A DNA stretch of 64,000 bases. Source: an uncultured Lachnospiraceae bacterium (GTDB taxonomy: Bacteria > Bacillota > Clostridia > Lachnospirales > Lachnospiraceae). The stretch spans positions 124,001-188,000 of the forward strand of contig CAOKOL010000001.1 in the NCBI GenBank assembly GCA_948470335.1, given 5' to 3'. The translations under genes were made by a program, and so were the position numbers. A model generated the notes under the pieces. The model had not been told where the DNA came from and made no database searches. It saw only the letters and a list, made by a program, of their open reading frames with translations. Positions 1 through 7,125 of this stretch are shown piece by piece (the first letter of the stretch is position 1; every line of letters begins with the position of its first letter).

Positions 1-2
1 AG

Positions 3-800
3 ATGACTTTCCAGGATGTGGTAGAATTCGGACACTACGCTTCCATGGGCGCCTTTGCCGATCCCGAAGTAAGAGAAGCTTTAATCACACTGATGAGCGC
101 CGGCGAGCAGGCGAATAAATGGATTGCCGCTCAGGGCGAACTGGCCGCTCTGGCTCTGGAACTGCAGACGCCGCTTGGATGTACGCTGGGCCAGAACGCG
201 CCTTACGATATGCTTGCCGACAATCTGCGCGGATATATCAACGTGCCCATGGATTTGTTCGAGGAGCCTGAAAAAGTACTGGCCGCCATCGACTACTTCA
301 CCACCCTTGCCCTTGAGAATGTACATGGACTGAAAGAAAAAGGGGTTCAGTATGTGTTCATGCCTTTACACGGCGGAACCGACATCATGATGAGCAATGC
401 GGATTATGAGAAGTTCTACTGGCCGTCTCTGTACCGTGTGATGGAAGAAATCATTAACCTGGGAATGGTGCCTTACGTATTCTGCGAAGGACAGTACAAC
501 ACCCGTCTGGAAATCCTGAAGCAGGTACCGAAGGGCAAATGCATCTACCTGTTTGAACAGGTTGACATCGCAAACGCCAAAAAGATCCTGGGCGATACCG
601 CCTGCATCTGCGGCAATATTCCCACGGCAGACCTGATCTACGGCAAGAAGCAGGATATCATTGACAATACGAAGAAGATGCTGGACATCTGTGCGCCGGG
701 CGGCGGATTTATGATGGACTGCTCCATCGTAATCGACCACTACAAAGAAGAAAACTTCGACGCATGGTACGAAACCACCCTGGAATACGGGAAATATTAA
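3..800 (+). CDS. Uroporphyrinogen decarboxylase family protein (MtaA/CmuA-like), 5' end outside window
   Basis: The last 265 codons of a UroD-fold protein; the frame is open at the window edge, so the ATG at 3 is probably internal. It ends in the pattern CICGNIP, CAPGGGFMMDCS, TLEYGKY, which is shared almost residue for residue with the complete paralog at 60879-62123 (CICGTVP, LAPGGGFIMDCS, TLKYGCY). By that alignment about 140-150 N-terminal residues are missing. Members of this family in anaerobes usually move methyl groups between corrinoid proteins and coenzymes rather than making coproporphyrinogen; that role is inferred from family and from the absence of other haem genes here. The DUF1097 gene follows after 144 bases on the same strand and may be co-transcribed. 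Confidence 0.85.
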   Translation: MTFQDVVEFGHYASMGAFADPEVREALITLMSAGEQANKWIAAQGELAALALELQTPLGCTLGQNAPYDMLADNLRGYINVPMDLFEEPEKVLAAIDYFTTLALENVHGLKEKGVQYVFMPLHGGTDIMMSNADYEKFYWPSLYRVMEEIINLGMVPYVFCEGQYNTRLEILKQVPKGKCIYLFEQVDIANAKKILGDTACICGNIPTADLIYGKKQDIIDNTKKMLDICAPGGGFMMDCSIVIDHYKEENFDAWYETTLEYGKY

Positions 801-944
801 TTGTGATTCTCTCCCCTTGCTTTTTAATACATGCGCTGCCGCACTCCGCGGCAGCGCATACCCATGTCAGGGGCTACATCCCCATACCCCATGGACAAAA
901 TCAGCCGGCTGTCACGCCGGTAAAGAAAGGTCGGTAAATCAACA

Positions 945-1496
945 ATGAAAAAGGCAGATGAAGCCAGGCTTAAAAAGATCCACATGCTCACTTTAGCGTT
1001 TGCCATCGCGTTTCTGCCCCCGTTCTGGGCCGTGCTCAGCCCATATGTCGGGGTCAGAACGGGCGCCGTCGCTCTGATTGTCGCAGGCCTTTACGCGACA
1101 AACGGAAACCGGCGAAAAGACGCGGTAAAAATCACTCTGGGCTTCCTGCTTGGAGATCTCTTTTCCGTTACCGCCATATGGTTCATCGAAAACCTCCCGT
1201 TTTCGGCGGATATCAATACATATCTGATATTATTTGTACTCGGAGCGGCAGCGGTGCTCATAGGCGAAACGCTGCCCGGACTTGTCTTCACGCCGGCCCT
1301 GCTCTGCGGCTGGGCAATCGGCCTTACGATTATGGCGCCGCTTGGCACGTCCGCTATGGGAACCCTTCCGCTGCAAATCGCGGCAGCCATGGTCGCAGGC
1401 GTTCTGTATGTGGGCATAGGGGTGGATCTGTTTCAAAAATGGCTGGTGCGCCTCATAATCAAAGAGGATTCGGAAGACCCGTCCGACGCATCCTAA
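945..1496 (+). CDS. DUF1097-type integral membrane protein
   Basis: 183 residues, mostly hydrophobic, with about five membrane segments (roughly residues 13-33, 36-50, 62-80, 88-110, 115-165) and charged ends. The Gly/Ala-rich segments resemble DUF1097 inner-membrane proteins, whose function is unknown. GAAAGG lies about 12 bases before the ATG. The gene follows the UroD-family gene on the same strand, so a transport or sensing role linked to that enzyme's substrate is possible but unproven. Its last two codons and stop (GCATCCTAA) lie inside the DNA repeat shared with the 3' end of the S8 protease gene, and its stop overlaps the stop of the opposing remnant ORF at 1493-1636, so the true C-terminus may have been changed by that rearrangement. 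Confidence 0.7.
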   Translation: MKKADEARLKKIHMLTLAFAIAFLPPFWAVLSPYVGVRTGAVALIVAGLYATNGNRRKDAVKITLGFLLGDLFSVTAIWFIENLPFSADINTYLILFVLGAAAVLIGETLPGLVFTPALLCGWAIGLTIMAPLGTSAMGTLPLQIAAAMVAGVLYVGIGVDLFQKWLVRLIIKEDSEDPSDAS

Positions 1497-1636
1497 AATT
1501 TGCCCTGGGCCATCTGCTCGAATACCCGGTACAGATTCAGGATGCCGTAGCCTGTTGATGGCAAGTTATTGTCATAGTATTTTTTGATGGTTCCGTTTTC
1601 GTCTATCTTATAACGGCGTGGAACCCGTCCCGACAT
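1493..1636 (-). pseudogene. 47-codon ORF carrying the C-terminal end of an S8 protease
   Basis: An open frame of 47 codons preceded by GGAGAAAGG six bases before ATG. The first 28 residues are unrelated to the nearby protease, but the last 18 (YGILNLYRVFEQMAQGKF) match the last 18 of the intact protease at 4581-6257 with one change. At DNA level 1489-1552 matches 4577-4640 with two mismatches in 64 bases. It is a fragment of a second protease copy, or of a recombination product, now cut off from any catalytic domain. It converges on the DUF1097 gene and overlaps its stop codon. Whether the 47-residue product is made is unknown. Confidence 0.6.
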
Positions 1637-1685
1637 GGTATCCCTTTCTCCAGACTTCAGGCCAGGTTGGCCCAGAGCAATAAAA

Positions 1686-1709
1686 AACCGCCAGCGTCAG
1701 CCTGCGGTT
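1686..1709 (-). terminator. Rho-independent terminator of the RelE/Phd operon
   Basis: On the minus strand AACCGC and GCGGTT pair around a 12-base loop, followed by a run of Ts (plus-strand As at 1681-1687). It lies 22 bases beyond the toxin stop codon. Confidence 0.6.
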
Positions 1710-1730
1710 CCATCGTTACTATATTTTGTT

Positions 1731-2069
1731 TTATCCTTCATTGTCGTTCCGCGGCAGATCAGGAAACAGAATCCGAAGATAATCCTGTCTGCCGTAGAGA
1801 ACACAGTCAATGTACACATCTTGCCCATTCACACGGTAGAAAACCATGTAATTTCCACTGGTGAGAAATCGGTAGTCGCTTTCTATATCTGTCACAGAGG
1901 ACAGCGGAGCGCCGATTTCTGAAAAATTTTCCAGTTCATCAACAGTGTCCATGATTTTGTTTACGGTGTTTTCAGCGGCTTGCGGATTACATAATTCAAA
2001 GGTAATATACTCCCAGATTTCGTCCAGGTCGTTCTGGGCTTCCGGGGAGTAATGAATGTTATTCTTCAT
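1731..2069 (-). CDS. RelE/ParE-family toxin
   Basis: 112 residues starting MKNNIHYSPEAQNDL. The N-terminal helix pair (SPEAQNDLDEIWEYI), the middle IGAPL and the C-terminal strand block (YRFLTSGNYMVFYRV, YIDCVLYGRQDYLRIL) match the ParE/RelE toxin fold. The start overlaps the antitoxin stop by 11 bases, the normal arrangement for translationally coupled antitoxin-toxin pairs, and a terminator follows. Family members either cleave mRNA at the ribosome (RelE) or poison gyrase (ParE); the sequence alone does not decide. The C-terminal Tyr-Leu-Arg tail is kept, so the toxin is probably intact. Confidence 0.85.
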   Translation of the reverse strand: MKNNIHYSPEAQNDLDEIWEYITFELCNPQAAENTVNKIMDTVDELENFSEIGAPLSSVTDIESDYRFLTSGNYMVFYRVNGQDVYIDCVLYGRQDYLRILFPDLPRNDNEG

Positions 2070-2319
2070 TTGCCTTTGCCCGGAAATGCGCTCTCACATC
2101 CGAGGACGAAAGCCATCCCTTTTCCTCTCCAGATTTTTTTCCTTTTGCAAGCTCGCCCATGAGCTTCAGGGTCGCCTGTGTTTTTTCATAGTCCTGCATG
2201 TCAATGATTGCATAGCGCCCGCGTCCGTTTTTGGTGAGAAAGACCGGTGCGCCCACAGATACGTCACGGAGCACATCACTGTAATTCCTCAAATCAGAGA
2301 TTGGTTTGATATTCGGCAT
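2059..2319 (-). CDS. Phd/YefM-family antitoxin
   Basis: 86 residues starting MPNIKPISDLRNYSDVL, a typical Phd/YefM N-terminal DNA-binding segment, followed by FLTKNGRGRYAIIDMQDYE and a charged, flexible C-terminal part that should bind the toxin. AAAGGAGA lies 7-8 bases before this ATG; in-frame codons further upstream lie within the promoter, so the longer frame is rejected. It is first in the operon and overlaps the RelE-type toxin. Antitoxins of this family usually repress their own promoter, which fits the direct repeats just upstream. Confidence 0.88.
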   Translation of the reverse strand: MPNIKPISDLRNYSDVLRDVSVGAPVFLTKNGRGRYAIIDMQDYEKTQATLKLMGELAKGKKSGEEKGWLSSSDVRAHFRAKANEE

Positions 2320-2344
2320 AATCACATTCTCCTTTCCTGCCCTT

Positions 2345-2373
2345 AGTATACCCTGATTTGATGTAAAATTCAA
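2345..2373 (-). promoter_or_regulatory. Promoter of the Phd/RelE operon
   Basis: On the minus strand TTGAAT (plus 2368-2373) and TATACT (plus 2345-2350) are 17 bases apart, 25 bases before the antitoxin start. Immediately upstream, ATGCTGTTG occurs twice as a direct repeat and overlaps the -35 region, a plausible operator for autorepression. Confidence 0.65.
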
Positions 2374-2382
2374 CAGCATATT

Positions 2383-2610
2383 TTACAACAGCATTTTAGT
2401 GAATGCCCCATATGGATTTTGAGAGGCTCCCTGTTTTGAAGAGTACGAAGCACAGCAAGCACCGTGTACCCCACGCAGGTCCAGATGGCCTCCATCAGGT
2501 CGCCGCCCACCGCGACGCGATACCCTGCACCAGAACGGCATAAATAGCCATGCAGACCATGATAAGCATCCCCTGGAACCCCACGGCGAAAAGAGAAATA
2601 ATGGCATCAG
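2383..2610 (-). pseudogene. Degenerate membrane-protein remnant
   Basis: Read on the minus strand, this stretch gives blocks such as SDAIISLFAVGFQGMLIMV and, after frameshifts, VGGDLMEAIWTCVGYTVL and LFKTGSLSKSIWG, which look like the last membrane helices of a transporter (possibly a MATE-type exporter). The blocks lie in different frames, one interrupted by TGA, so no intact product is possible. It is part of the segment inserted between the two protease fragments. The family assignment is weak. Confidence 0.4.
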
Positions 2611-2716
2611 AATTTTACATATCTAATTCTTATCGGAAATTTTCCTTTTTCACAGACACAAGATTTTTACACCCTCTCGATTCCCTTTTGCATATGTGAG
2701 ATTTTGAAAAATACTT

Positions 2717-3829
2717 TTAATGCATATACCAATCAAATGAATAATCTTCATAATTTGTTCCGGACAAATATAGATAAATACCTTCCGGAACATTTTCATA
2801 CTGTTTCAGCCGTTCCTCCGTAAGACACTCTCCCAATTTTTCCAATGGATTTTCACCCAGACAAAGACAATATACCGCATTTTGGGTATCACAAAGTAAT
2901 CTGGTTTGCATAGCTGTGAGAATTGTAGCATCTTTAATCTGATTCCAGGGCAAATCCAATCTCCTCGGATAAAAAATATCATCCCCCAAATCAGAGAAAT
3001 CATCCTCTGTAATATTGCAATTCGCTAAAACAATCTTCTGAAAAGGATGGGAAAATAAAGGAGATAAATCGTCCGGCAAATCAATGTTTTTTAAAATCAG
3101 ACTCGTCAAATTTGGCATCTCACAAACAAAAGATAAATCATCTATCTGATCAGCAATATCCGAAAATGACGAAGTATTCCCATTTAATGAAATTTCTAAA
3201 CTTTCTAATTTTTTCAATTTTATCAACTCATCATAGTGAATGATATATGTTTCCGGATGAGTCGTATAGTCTAAATTAATTTCCAAATTTTTTAAATTAC
3301 TGCACTTCACAATATCCTGCATATCAATCACATCATACTGCAAATTTTCAAATGGAACAACAGAAGTTCCGCTTTTTCCTCTTATAACAAGTTTTACAAT
3401 GTTATTTTGAGGACAATACACTTCTTGTATATTTCCTCCATAAACAGCCAAAGACTTTATCGCCATATAGTCTGTCTCCTTCAATTCCCCCGGGTTCTTT
3501 CCTAACACTTCCGCCACCGCCTGATCCAGCCAAGTAACTTCCTCCTGACCGACATCATCTGTATTTTCCGCCATATCTGTTTCCATCTGGCTTTCTGGCT
3601 CCATCGTCGTTTCTGTTACTGTTCCTGTTTCTACCTCCATTGTGTCTATAGCGGTTTCCGCCTCTACCTCCTCCGCTGTCACATTTTCCATCATTCCTTC
3701 CGAAACCTCATCAGAAGTCTCTGCGATTGATATCATTCCAACTTTCCCACCATCACCTTTATGACATGCCGTCAACAAACAAATCATTAACAAACATCCA
3801 CACATCAGAATCTTTTTTCTATATTTCAT
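2717..3829 (-). CDS. Leucine-rich-repeat-like lipoprotein
   Basis: 370 residues from the ATG at 3829, chosen because GGAGGAAAAG lies just upstream and because the next residues form a lipoprotein signal (KYRKKILMCGCLLM, then CLLTAC with the lipidated Cys near 22). Residues 30-110 are an acidic Glu/Thr/Met-rich spacer. From about 150 onward regularly spaced L-x-x-L units (LKNLEINL, LKKLESLEISL, PNLTSLILKNIDL, FQKIVLANCNI) suggest an LRR solenoid, usually a protein-binding surface. The gene is much richer in A+T than its surroundings and lies alone in the segment between the two protease fragments, which points to recent acquisition. Ligand unknown. Confidence 0.75.
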   Translation of the reverse strand: MKYRKKILMCGCLLMICLLTACHKGDGGKVGMISIAETSDEVSEGMMENVTAEEVEAETAIDTMEVETGTVTETTMEPESQMETDMAENTDDVGQEEVTWLDQAVAEVLGKNPGELKETDYMAIKSLAVYGGNIQEVYCPQNNIVKLVIRGKSGTSVVPFENLQYDVIDMQDIVKCSNLKNLEINLDYTTHPETYIIHYDELIKLKKLESLEISLNGNTSSFSDIADQIDDLSFVCEMPNLTSLILKNIDLPDDLSPLFSHPFQKIVLANCNITEDDFSDLGDDIFYPRRLDLPWNQIKDATILTAMQTRLLCDTQNAVYCLCLGENPLEKLGECLTEERLKQYENVPEGIYLYLSGTNYEDYSFDWYMH

Positions 3830-3915
3830 ACTATCTTTTCCTCCATCATTCCAATCATATAATTTAATTATGATAACATAATTTCTTGAAGATAGATAGA
3901 AATTCATTTAGAATG

Positions 3916-3973
3916 GGTTAACGCCGGATTCCTTCTTGCGCTCCGCACAAAATAAGCGCTGATTTCCATCGAA
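3916..3973 (-). pseudogene. Second fragment of the S8 protease gene
   Basis: 58 bases identical, except for one position, to 4659-4716 inside the intact protease gene (encoding the region around AYFVRSARRNPALT). In the intact gene this segment and the one copied at 1489-1552 are separated by only 18 bases; here they are 2.36 kb apart. No start, catalytic residue or frame of useful length remains. Confidence 0.75.
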
Positions 3974-3979
3974 TTTCAT

Positions 3980-4008
3980 TTGATTTTTCCCCGGCAGCCG
4001 CATATAAT
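3980..4008 (+). promoter_or_regulatory. Promoter of the AbrB-type antitoxin gene
   Basis: TTGATT (3980-3985) and TATAAT (4003-4008) are separated by 17 bases. The promoter begins seven bases after the end of the second protease fragment. Confidence 0.7.
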
Positions 4009-4012
4009 ATAA

Positions 4013-4028
4013 GTAGGGAAATCCCTAC
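4013..4028 (+). promoter_or_regulatory. Operator-like palindrome GTAGGGA-aa-TCCCTAC
   Basis: A perfect inverted repeat with 7-base arms and a 2-base centre placed just after the -10 box, over the expected transcription start. AbrB/MazE-type antitoxins usually bind such sites to repress themselves, so this is a candidate autoregulatory operator. Confidence 0.55.
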
Positions 4029-4054
4029 TTTCCATATTTCAGGAGGTGAAAACT

Positions 4055-4363
4055 ATGTTAGCAAATGCTTTTGTTGACAATGCAAAGGTCATGGCGAAAG
4101 GACAGATTACCATTCCGAAAGATGTCCGTGAAGTGCTGGGCGTGGCAAGCGGCGACCGTGTTTCTTTTATTGTAGAGGGAGGCACTGTTCGTATCGTTAA
4201 CTCGGCCGTCTATGCCATGCAGATGCTCCAGGAAGAAATGTCCGGCGAAGCGGAAGTGTCTGGCGTTACATCTGATGATGATGTTATGGCACTTGTAAAA
4301 GAATTGAGAAATGAAGCGGATATTCAACAAAAAATTCCCCAAACGTCTGGCGGCATTGGATAA
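4055..4363 (+). CDS. AbrB/MazE-type (SpoVT-AbrB domain) antitoxin
   Basis: 102 residues from the ATG at 4055, eight bases after AGGAGG; the GTG at 4046 overlaps that ribosome-binding site and is rejected. Residues 10-50 (KVMAKGQITIPKDVREVLG, then GDRVSFIVEGGTVRIVN) are a textbook swapped-hairpin AbrB DNA-binding domain. The C-terminal half (YAMQMLQEEMSGEAE to LVKELRNEADIQQ) is the helical toxin-binding tail. The natural partner would be a PIN-domain RNase; only its C-terminal end survives just downstream and overlaps this gene, so this antitoxin looks orphaned. Confidence 0.85.
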   Translation: MLANAFVDNAKVMAKGQITIPKDVREVLGVASGDRVSFIVEGGTVRIVNSAVYAMQMLQEEMSGEAEVSGVTSDDDVMALVKELRNEADIQQKIPQTSGGIG

Positions 4364-4472
4364 ATTTCTTTCAAAGGCTGGTGTCCTGCTTACCGGCGAT
4401 AAAGATTTTCTGGAATCAGGCTTGCAGAATCCGGTAATCATAACACCGGCTGAATTTCTCAACATGGAATAA
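4311..4472 (+). pseudogene. Truncated PIN-domain toxin (C-terminal stub)
   Basis: A 53-codon frame beginning ATGAAGCGG inside the antitoxin gene and ending after NPVIITPAEFLNME. The block LLTGDKDFLES followed by NPVIITPAEFL is the C-terminal signature of COG1569-like PIN toxins, including one of the acidic metal-ligand positions (GDKDF). The N-terminal two thirds, with the remaining acidic residues, is gone, so RNase activity is not expected. The loss explains how the antitoxin persists without danger and fits the mosaic nature of this region. Confidence 0.65.
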
Positions 4473-4518
4473 AACAGCTTTGTACGGCAGGGGCTGCCGG
4501 GAAACAGCCAACTCTATA

Positions 4519-4558
4519 CAGGGGCAGGTATGAACCGTGCGGATCACACCTGCTCCTG
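4519..4558. other. Hairpin between the PIN stub and the protease gene
   Basis: CAGGGGCAGGT and ACCTGCTCCTG pair (one G-T) around an 18-base loop. There is no T-run on either side, so a Rho-independent terminator is unlikely. It may slow converging transcription between the PIN stub and the protease gene. Confidence 0.4.
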
Positions 4559-4580
4559 AAATTCACCCATGAAAAACATC

Positions 4581-6257
4581 CTAAAATTTGCCCTGGGCCA
4601 TCTGCTCGAATACCCGGTACAGATCCAGAATGCCGTAGCCCCATTCCCTGTTCGGATAGGTTAACGCCGGATTCCTTCTTGCGCTCCGCACAAAATAAGC
4701 GCTGATTTCCACCGAACTGATATTGGGCTGATTCCCCCTGACCACCGCCCATTCCATCATCAGCGCTGATGCCCCGGCCGCGTGGGCCGCGGAAACGCTG
4801 CTGCCGGTGCGGGTGGTATAGCCGCCTCCGGCCCTGGGACCATACACATCGACGCCGGGCGCCGCAAAATCCGGCTTGATCACGCCGCCTGCCGTAAAGC
4901 CTCTGCTGGAATGCAGATACAGGCTGTCATTGCGGTGGTCATAGCAGCATACCGCCATACATCCCAGAGTGTCCGCCGGCATCGTCAGGGTGATATACGG
5001 GTCCGCCCGCAGAAACACGGTTCCTGGTTCGATAAAACCATCAATGGGCAGCCAGATATTATAGGTGCCGGTCAGAAAGTTGGTATTATAAATCCGAAAT
5101 GTCCACAGCCCCGGTGTGGGGGAAAACAGGCGAAGCAGAATCAGAAACAGGCCGGAGGACTGGTTGACAATCTCATAATCAATATATATTTTGGTCTGCT
5201 CAAATATAAAGTCGATCTCCTGTCCCCGACCAAAACGGACGGAAATCGGCGGAATCACTTCACCGGAAGGGGAGGTAATGGAAATCGCATAGGTTTCCGC
5301 CACCTGGGCCCAGATTTCCATGGAAAAGCCTTTTTCCCCTTCTCCCACCCGCACTTCCACGTCCTCATACGCCGCCTCGGAAGCGATTTTCCCCTGAAAA
5401 TGGTGCTGACGCCCCGCCTCATCCCCCGACGACACCGTAACCGCCACCTGAGGCATCTCAGCAGCCCAGCGAAGCACCGACGACAGCGGAGAAAAACCGC
5501 TGTGATTTCCCTGATTCGTTCCGAGACACAACATAATGACAATGGGTTTTTTCGCCTCGTAGGCCATGGCCAGCAAATAGATCAGCCCCTGCATAATATC
5601 ATTTTCCTGAAACGCCGGCACACCGTCTTTAATCTGAAAAAAATCCCGCAGATACTGTTTGGCCGGCTTCAGTTTTACCACAATCAGAGAGGACTGAGGC
5701 GCCGCACCGGTAAAGCTGCCGTCTGCCTCCGCGCTTCCGGCCGCAATCCCGGCCATAAAGGTTCCATGGCCGTTCTCATCCCTCTGGGGAACAATATCAT
5801 AAGGGTTCTCCGCCTGCAATGCCTGGTTGATATCATTTTGCGTATAGATATGTCCATATCTGCCATATTGCAGCAAATCCGGCTCATTTTCCGTCTGATC
5901 CCAGATGCTTAAAATCCTGGTGGTGCCGTCAGGATTCCGGAATGCGGGATGGGTATAATCAATCCCCGTGTCGATCACCCCGACAATCGTATCCTTCCCG
6001 GTCAGCGCCAGCCCCGGCTGCGTCTGCACTTTGAGAATCCCCGATGCCTCCATGCTCTCCGTATTCATCAGACCATACAGCTTCGGAATGGCGGTATATC
6101 CGGCATCCTCCAAAAGCAGATCCCGATCCTGGGGCAGTTTTGCGTAAGCCACTTTATAGGTTTCATTCAGGACAAATTCACATGATATGGGCAGTTTCAA
6201 AGGATTCACGCCCGCCAAATTCCTGATCAGAATAAAATCCCCATATTCCTCCGACAT
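4581..6257 (-). CDS. Subtilisin-like (S8) serine protease, Csp-related
   Basis: 558 residues from the ATG at 6257; a GTG ten codons upstream is also possible. The triad is complete: Asp96 in IVGVIDTGIDYTHP, His164 in DENGHGTFMAGI and Ser487 in RTGSSVSAAHAAG. There is no signal peptide or membrane segment, and a domain of about 200 residues is inserted between His and Ser (two beta-rich blocks near 270-400), as in the clostridial CspA/B/C germination proteases and their many Lachnospiraceae paralogs. It is therefore probably cytoplasmic or spore-associated; the substrate is unknown. Short near-identical copies of its 3' end occur at 1489-1552 and 3916-3973. It is convergent with the AbrB/PIN remnant and stands as a single gene. 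Confidence 0.88.
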   Translation of the reverse strand: MSEEYGDFILIRNLAGVNPLKLPISCEFVLNETYKVAYAKLPQDRDLLLEDAGYTAIPKLYGLMNTESMEASGILKVQTQPGLALTGKDTIVGVIDTGIDYTHPAFRNPDGTTRILSIWDQTENEPDLLQYGRYGHIYTQNDINQALQAENPYDIVPQRDENGHGTFMAGIAAGSAEADGSFTGAAPQSSLIVVKLKPAKQYLRDFFQIKDGVPAFQENDIMQGLIYLLAMAYEAKKPIVIMLCLGTNQGNHSGFSPLSSVLRWAAEMPQVAVTVSSGDEAGRQHHFQGKIASEAAYEDVEVRVGEGEKGFSMEIWAQVAETYAISITSPSGEVIPPISVRFGRGQEIDFIFEQTKIYIDYEIVNQSSGLFLILLRLFSPTPGLWTFRIYNTNFLTGTYNIWLPIDGFIEPGTVFLRADPYITLTMPADTLGCMAVCCYDHRNDSLYLHSSRGFTAGGVIKPDFAAPGVDVYGPRAGGGYTTRTGSSVSAAHAAGASALMMEWAVVRGNQPNISSVEISAYFVRSARRNPALTYPNREWGYGILDLYRVFEQMAQGKF

Positions 6258-6352
6258 AATAATCTCTCTGCAATTCAAAAGCTTCACCCTGTTATCGCTG
6301 ATTGTTACAGCATATGCGGCGGAAAAGAGATTCGTGCCAAACCGCTTGCTAA

Positions 6353-6364
6353 TTTGTTAACAAA
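6353..6364. promoter_or_regulatory. Palindrome TTTGTTAACAAA between divergent genes
   Basis: A perfect 12-base palindrome between the S8 protease and the DUF3786 gene. It overlaps a possible promoter for the latter (TTGCTA, 18 bases, TATCAT). It may be an operator; no regulator is identified. Confidence 0.35.
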
Positions 6365-6433
6365 CATGTTATCATAAGAACATATCACAGCATCCATATC
6401 TATACGGCTCTATACACAGGGAGGATTTTATAT

Positions 6434-7114
6434 ATGAGAGAAAATTATCTGAATACGGACCCCAAAAAGACGAAAGACAATTACGCCCTGGTCTGTGAGA
6501 AATGGCGGAAAATTTTTCTGGAAATGGATGTGGAAGAGTTATCAGAGCGGTTTGGGCTGGAACTGGATGGAGAAGCGCTTTACATTACATACTTCTGCGA
6601 GAACTACCGTCTCGACCGGCGGACCGGCATGATTACGCCCGCGAACGACCCCAAGAAGCGTCTGAGCTTTAACACGCTGATGTGCATTTATCATCTGTTT
6701 TATTACTCCAAACCGGAGGCCAGGATCAAAGGAGAATTCATTCCCTTCCGCCAGGTCAAAGGCGCGGCTCCCTATGACCCGGCGTTCCAAAAGACTGTAT
6801 TAAAGCCGCTGGCTGAAACCTTCTCCGGGCACCCGGACGCTCTCAGGCAGGCCTGCCAGCGGCTGCAGGGCCGTCCCATCCGGCAGGGAGACGCAGGCTA
6901 TGTCATTGATGCCACTGACTGCCTTCCCATGACCGTCGTATTCTGGGACGGCGATGAAGAATTCGAGGCCCAAGCCAACATCTTGTTCGATGCCGCCGTC
7001 ACCGACTTTCTCCATGAAGAAACCGTGGTATGCCTTGCTTCCTGGCTGGTACAGAGACTGACCGAGGAATCCGGCCTGACCCCGAAAGGAGCCCTGGCAG
7101 GTCAGGAATATTAG
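6434..7114 (+). CDS. DUF3786-domain protein
   Basis: 226 residues preceded by GGGAGG. The N-terminal part (KDNYALVCEKWRKIFLEMD) and the sequence through LYITYFCENYRL match DUF3786, a family common in anaerobes and often seen near corrinoid or methyl-transfer genes; its reaction is unknown. The later part contains VIDATDCLPMTVVFWDGDEEF, which resembles the second half of that family. No signal peptide and no membrane segment, so cytoplasmic. It converges on the fructuronate-reductase-like gene with 11 bases between stops. Confidence 0.7.
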   Translation: MRENYLNTDPKKTKDNYALVCEKWRKIFLEMDVEELSERFGLELDGEALYITYFCENYRLDRRTGMITPANDPKKRLSFNTLMCIYHLFYYSKPEARIKGEFIPFRQVKGAAPYDPAFQKTVLKPLAETFSGHPDALRQACQRLQGRPIRQGDAGYVIDATDCLPMTVVFWDGDEEFEAQANILFDAAVTDFLHEETVVCLASWLVQRLTEESGLTPKGALAGQEY

Positions 7115-7125
7115 GACCGGTTACA

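Noticed and set aside
2345..2607. 74-codon minus-strand frame as a small gene
   Set aside because: Membrane-like blocks lie in several frames with a stop between them; treated as a remnant.
1553..3915. The inserted segment as an insertion sequence or integrative element
   Set aside because: No transposase, integrase, terminal inverted repeats or target duplication could be seen.
4782..5912. 376-codon plus-strand frame opposite the S8 protease
   Set aside because: Shadow frame; the minus strand has the full catalytic triad.
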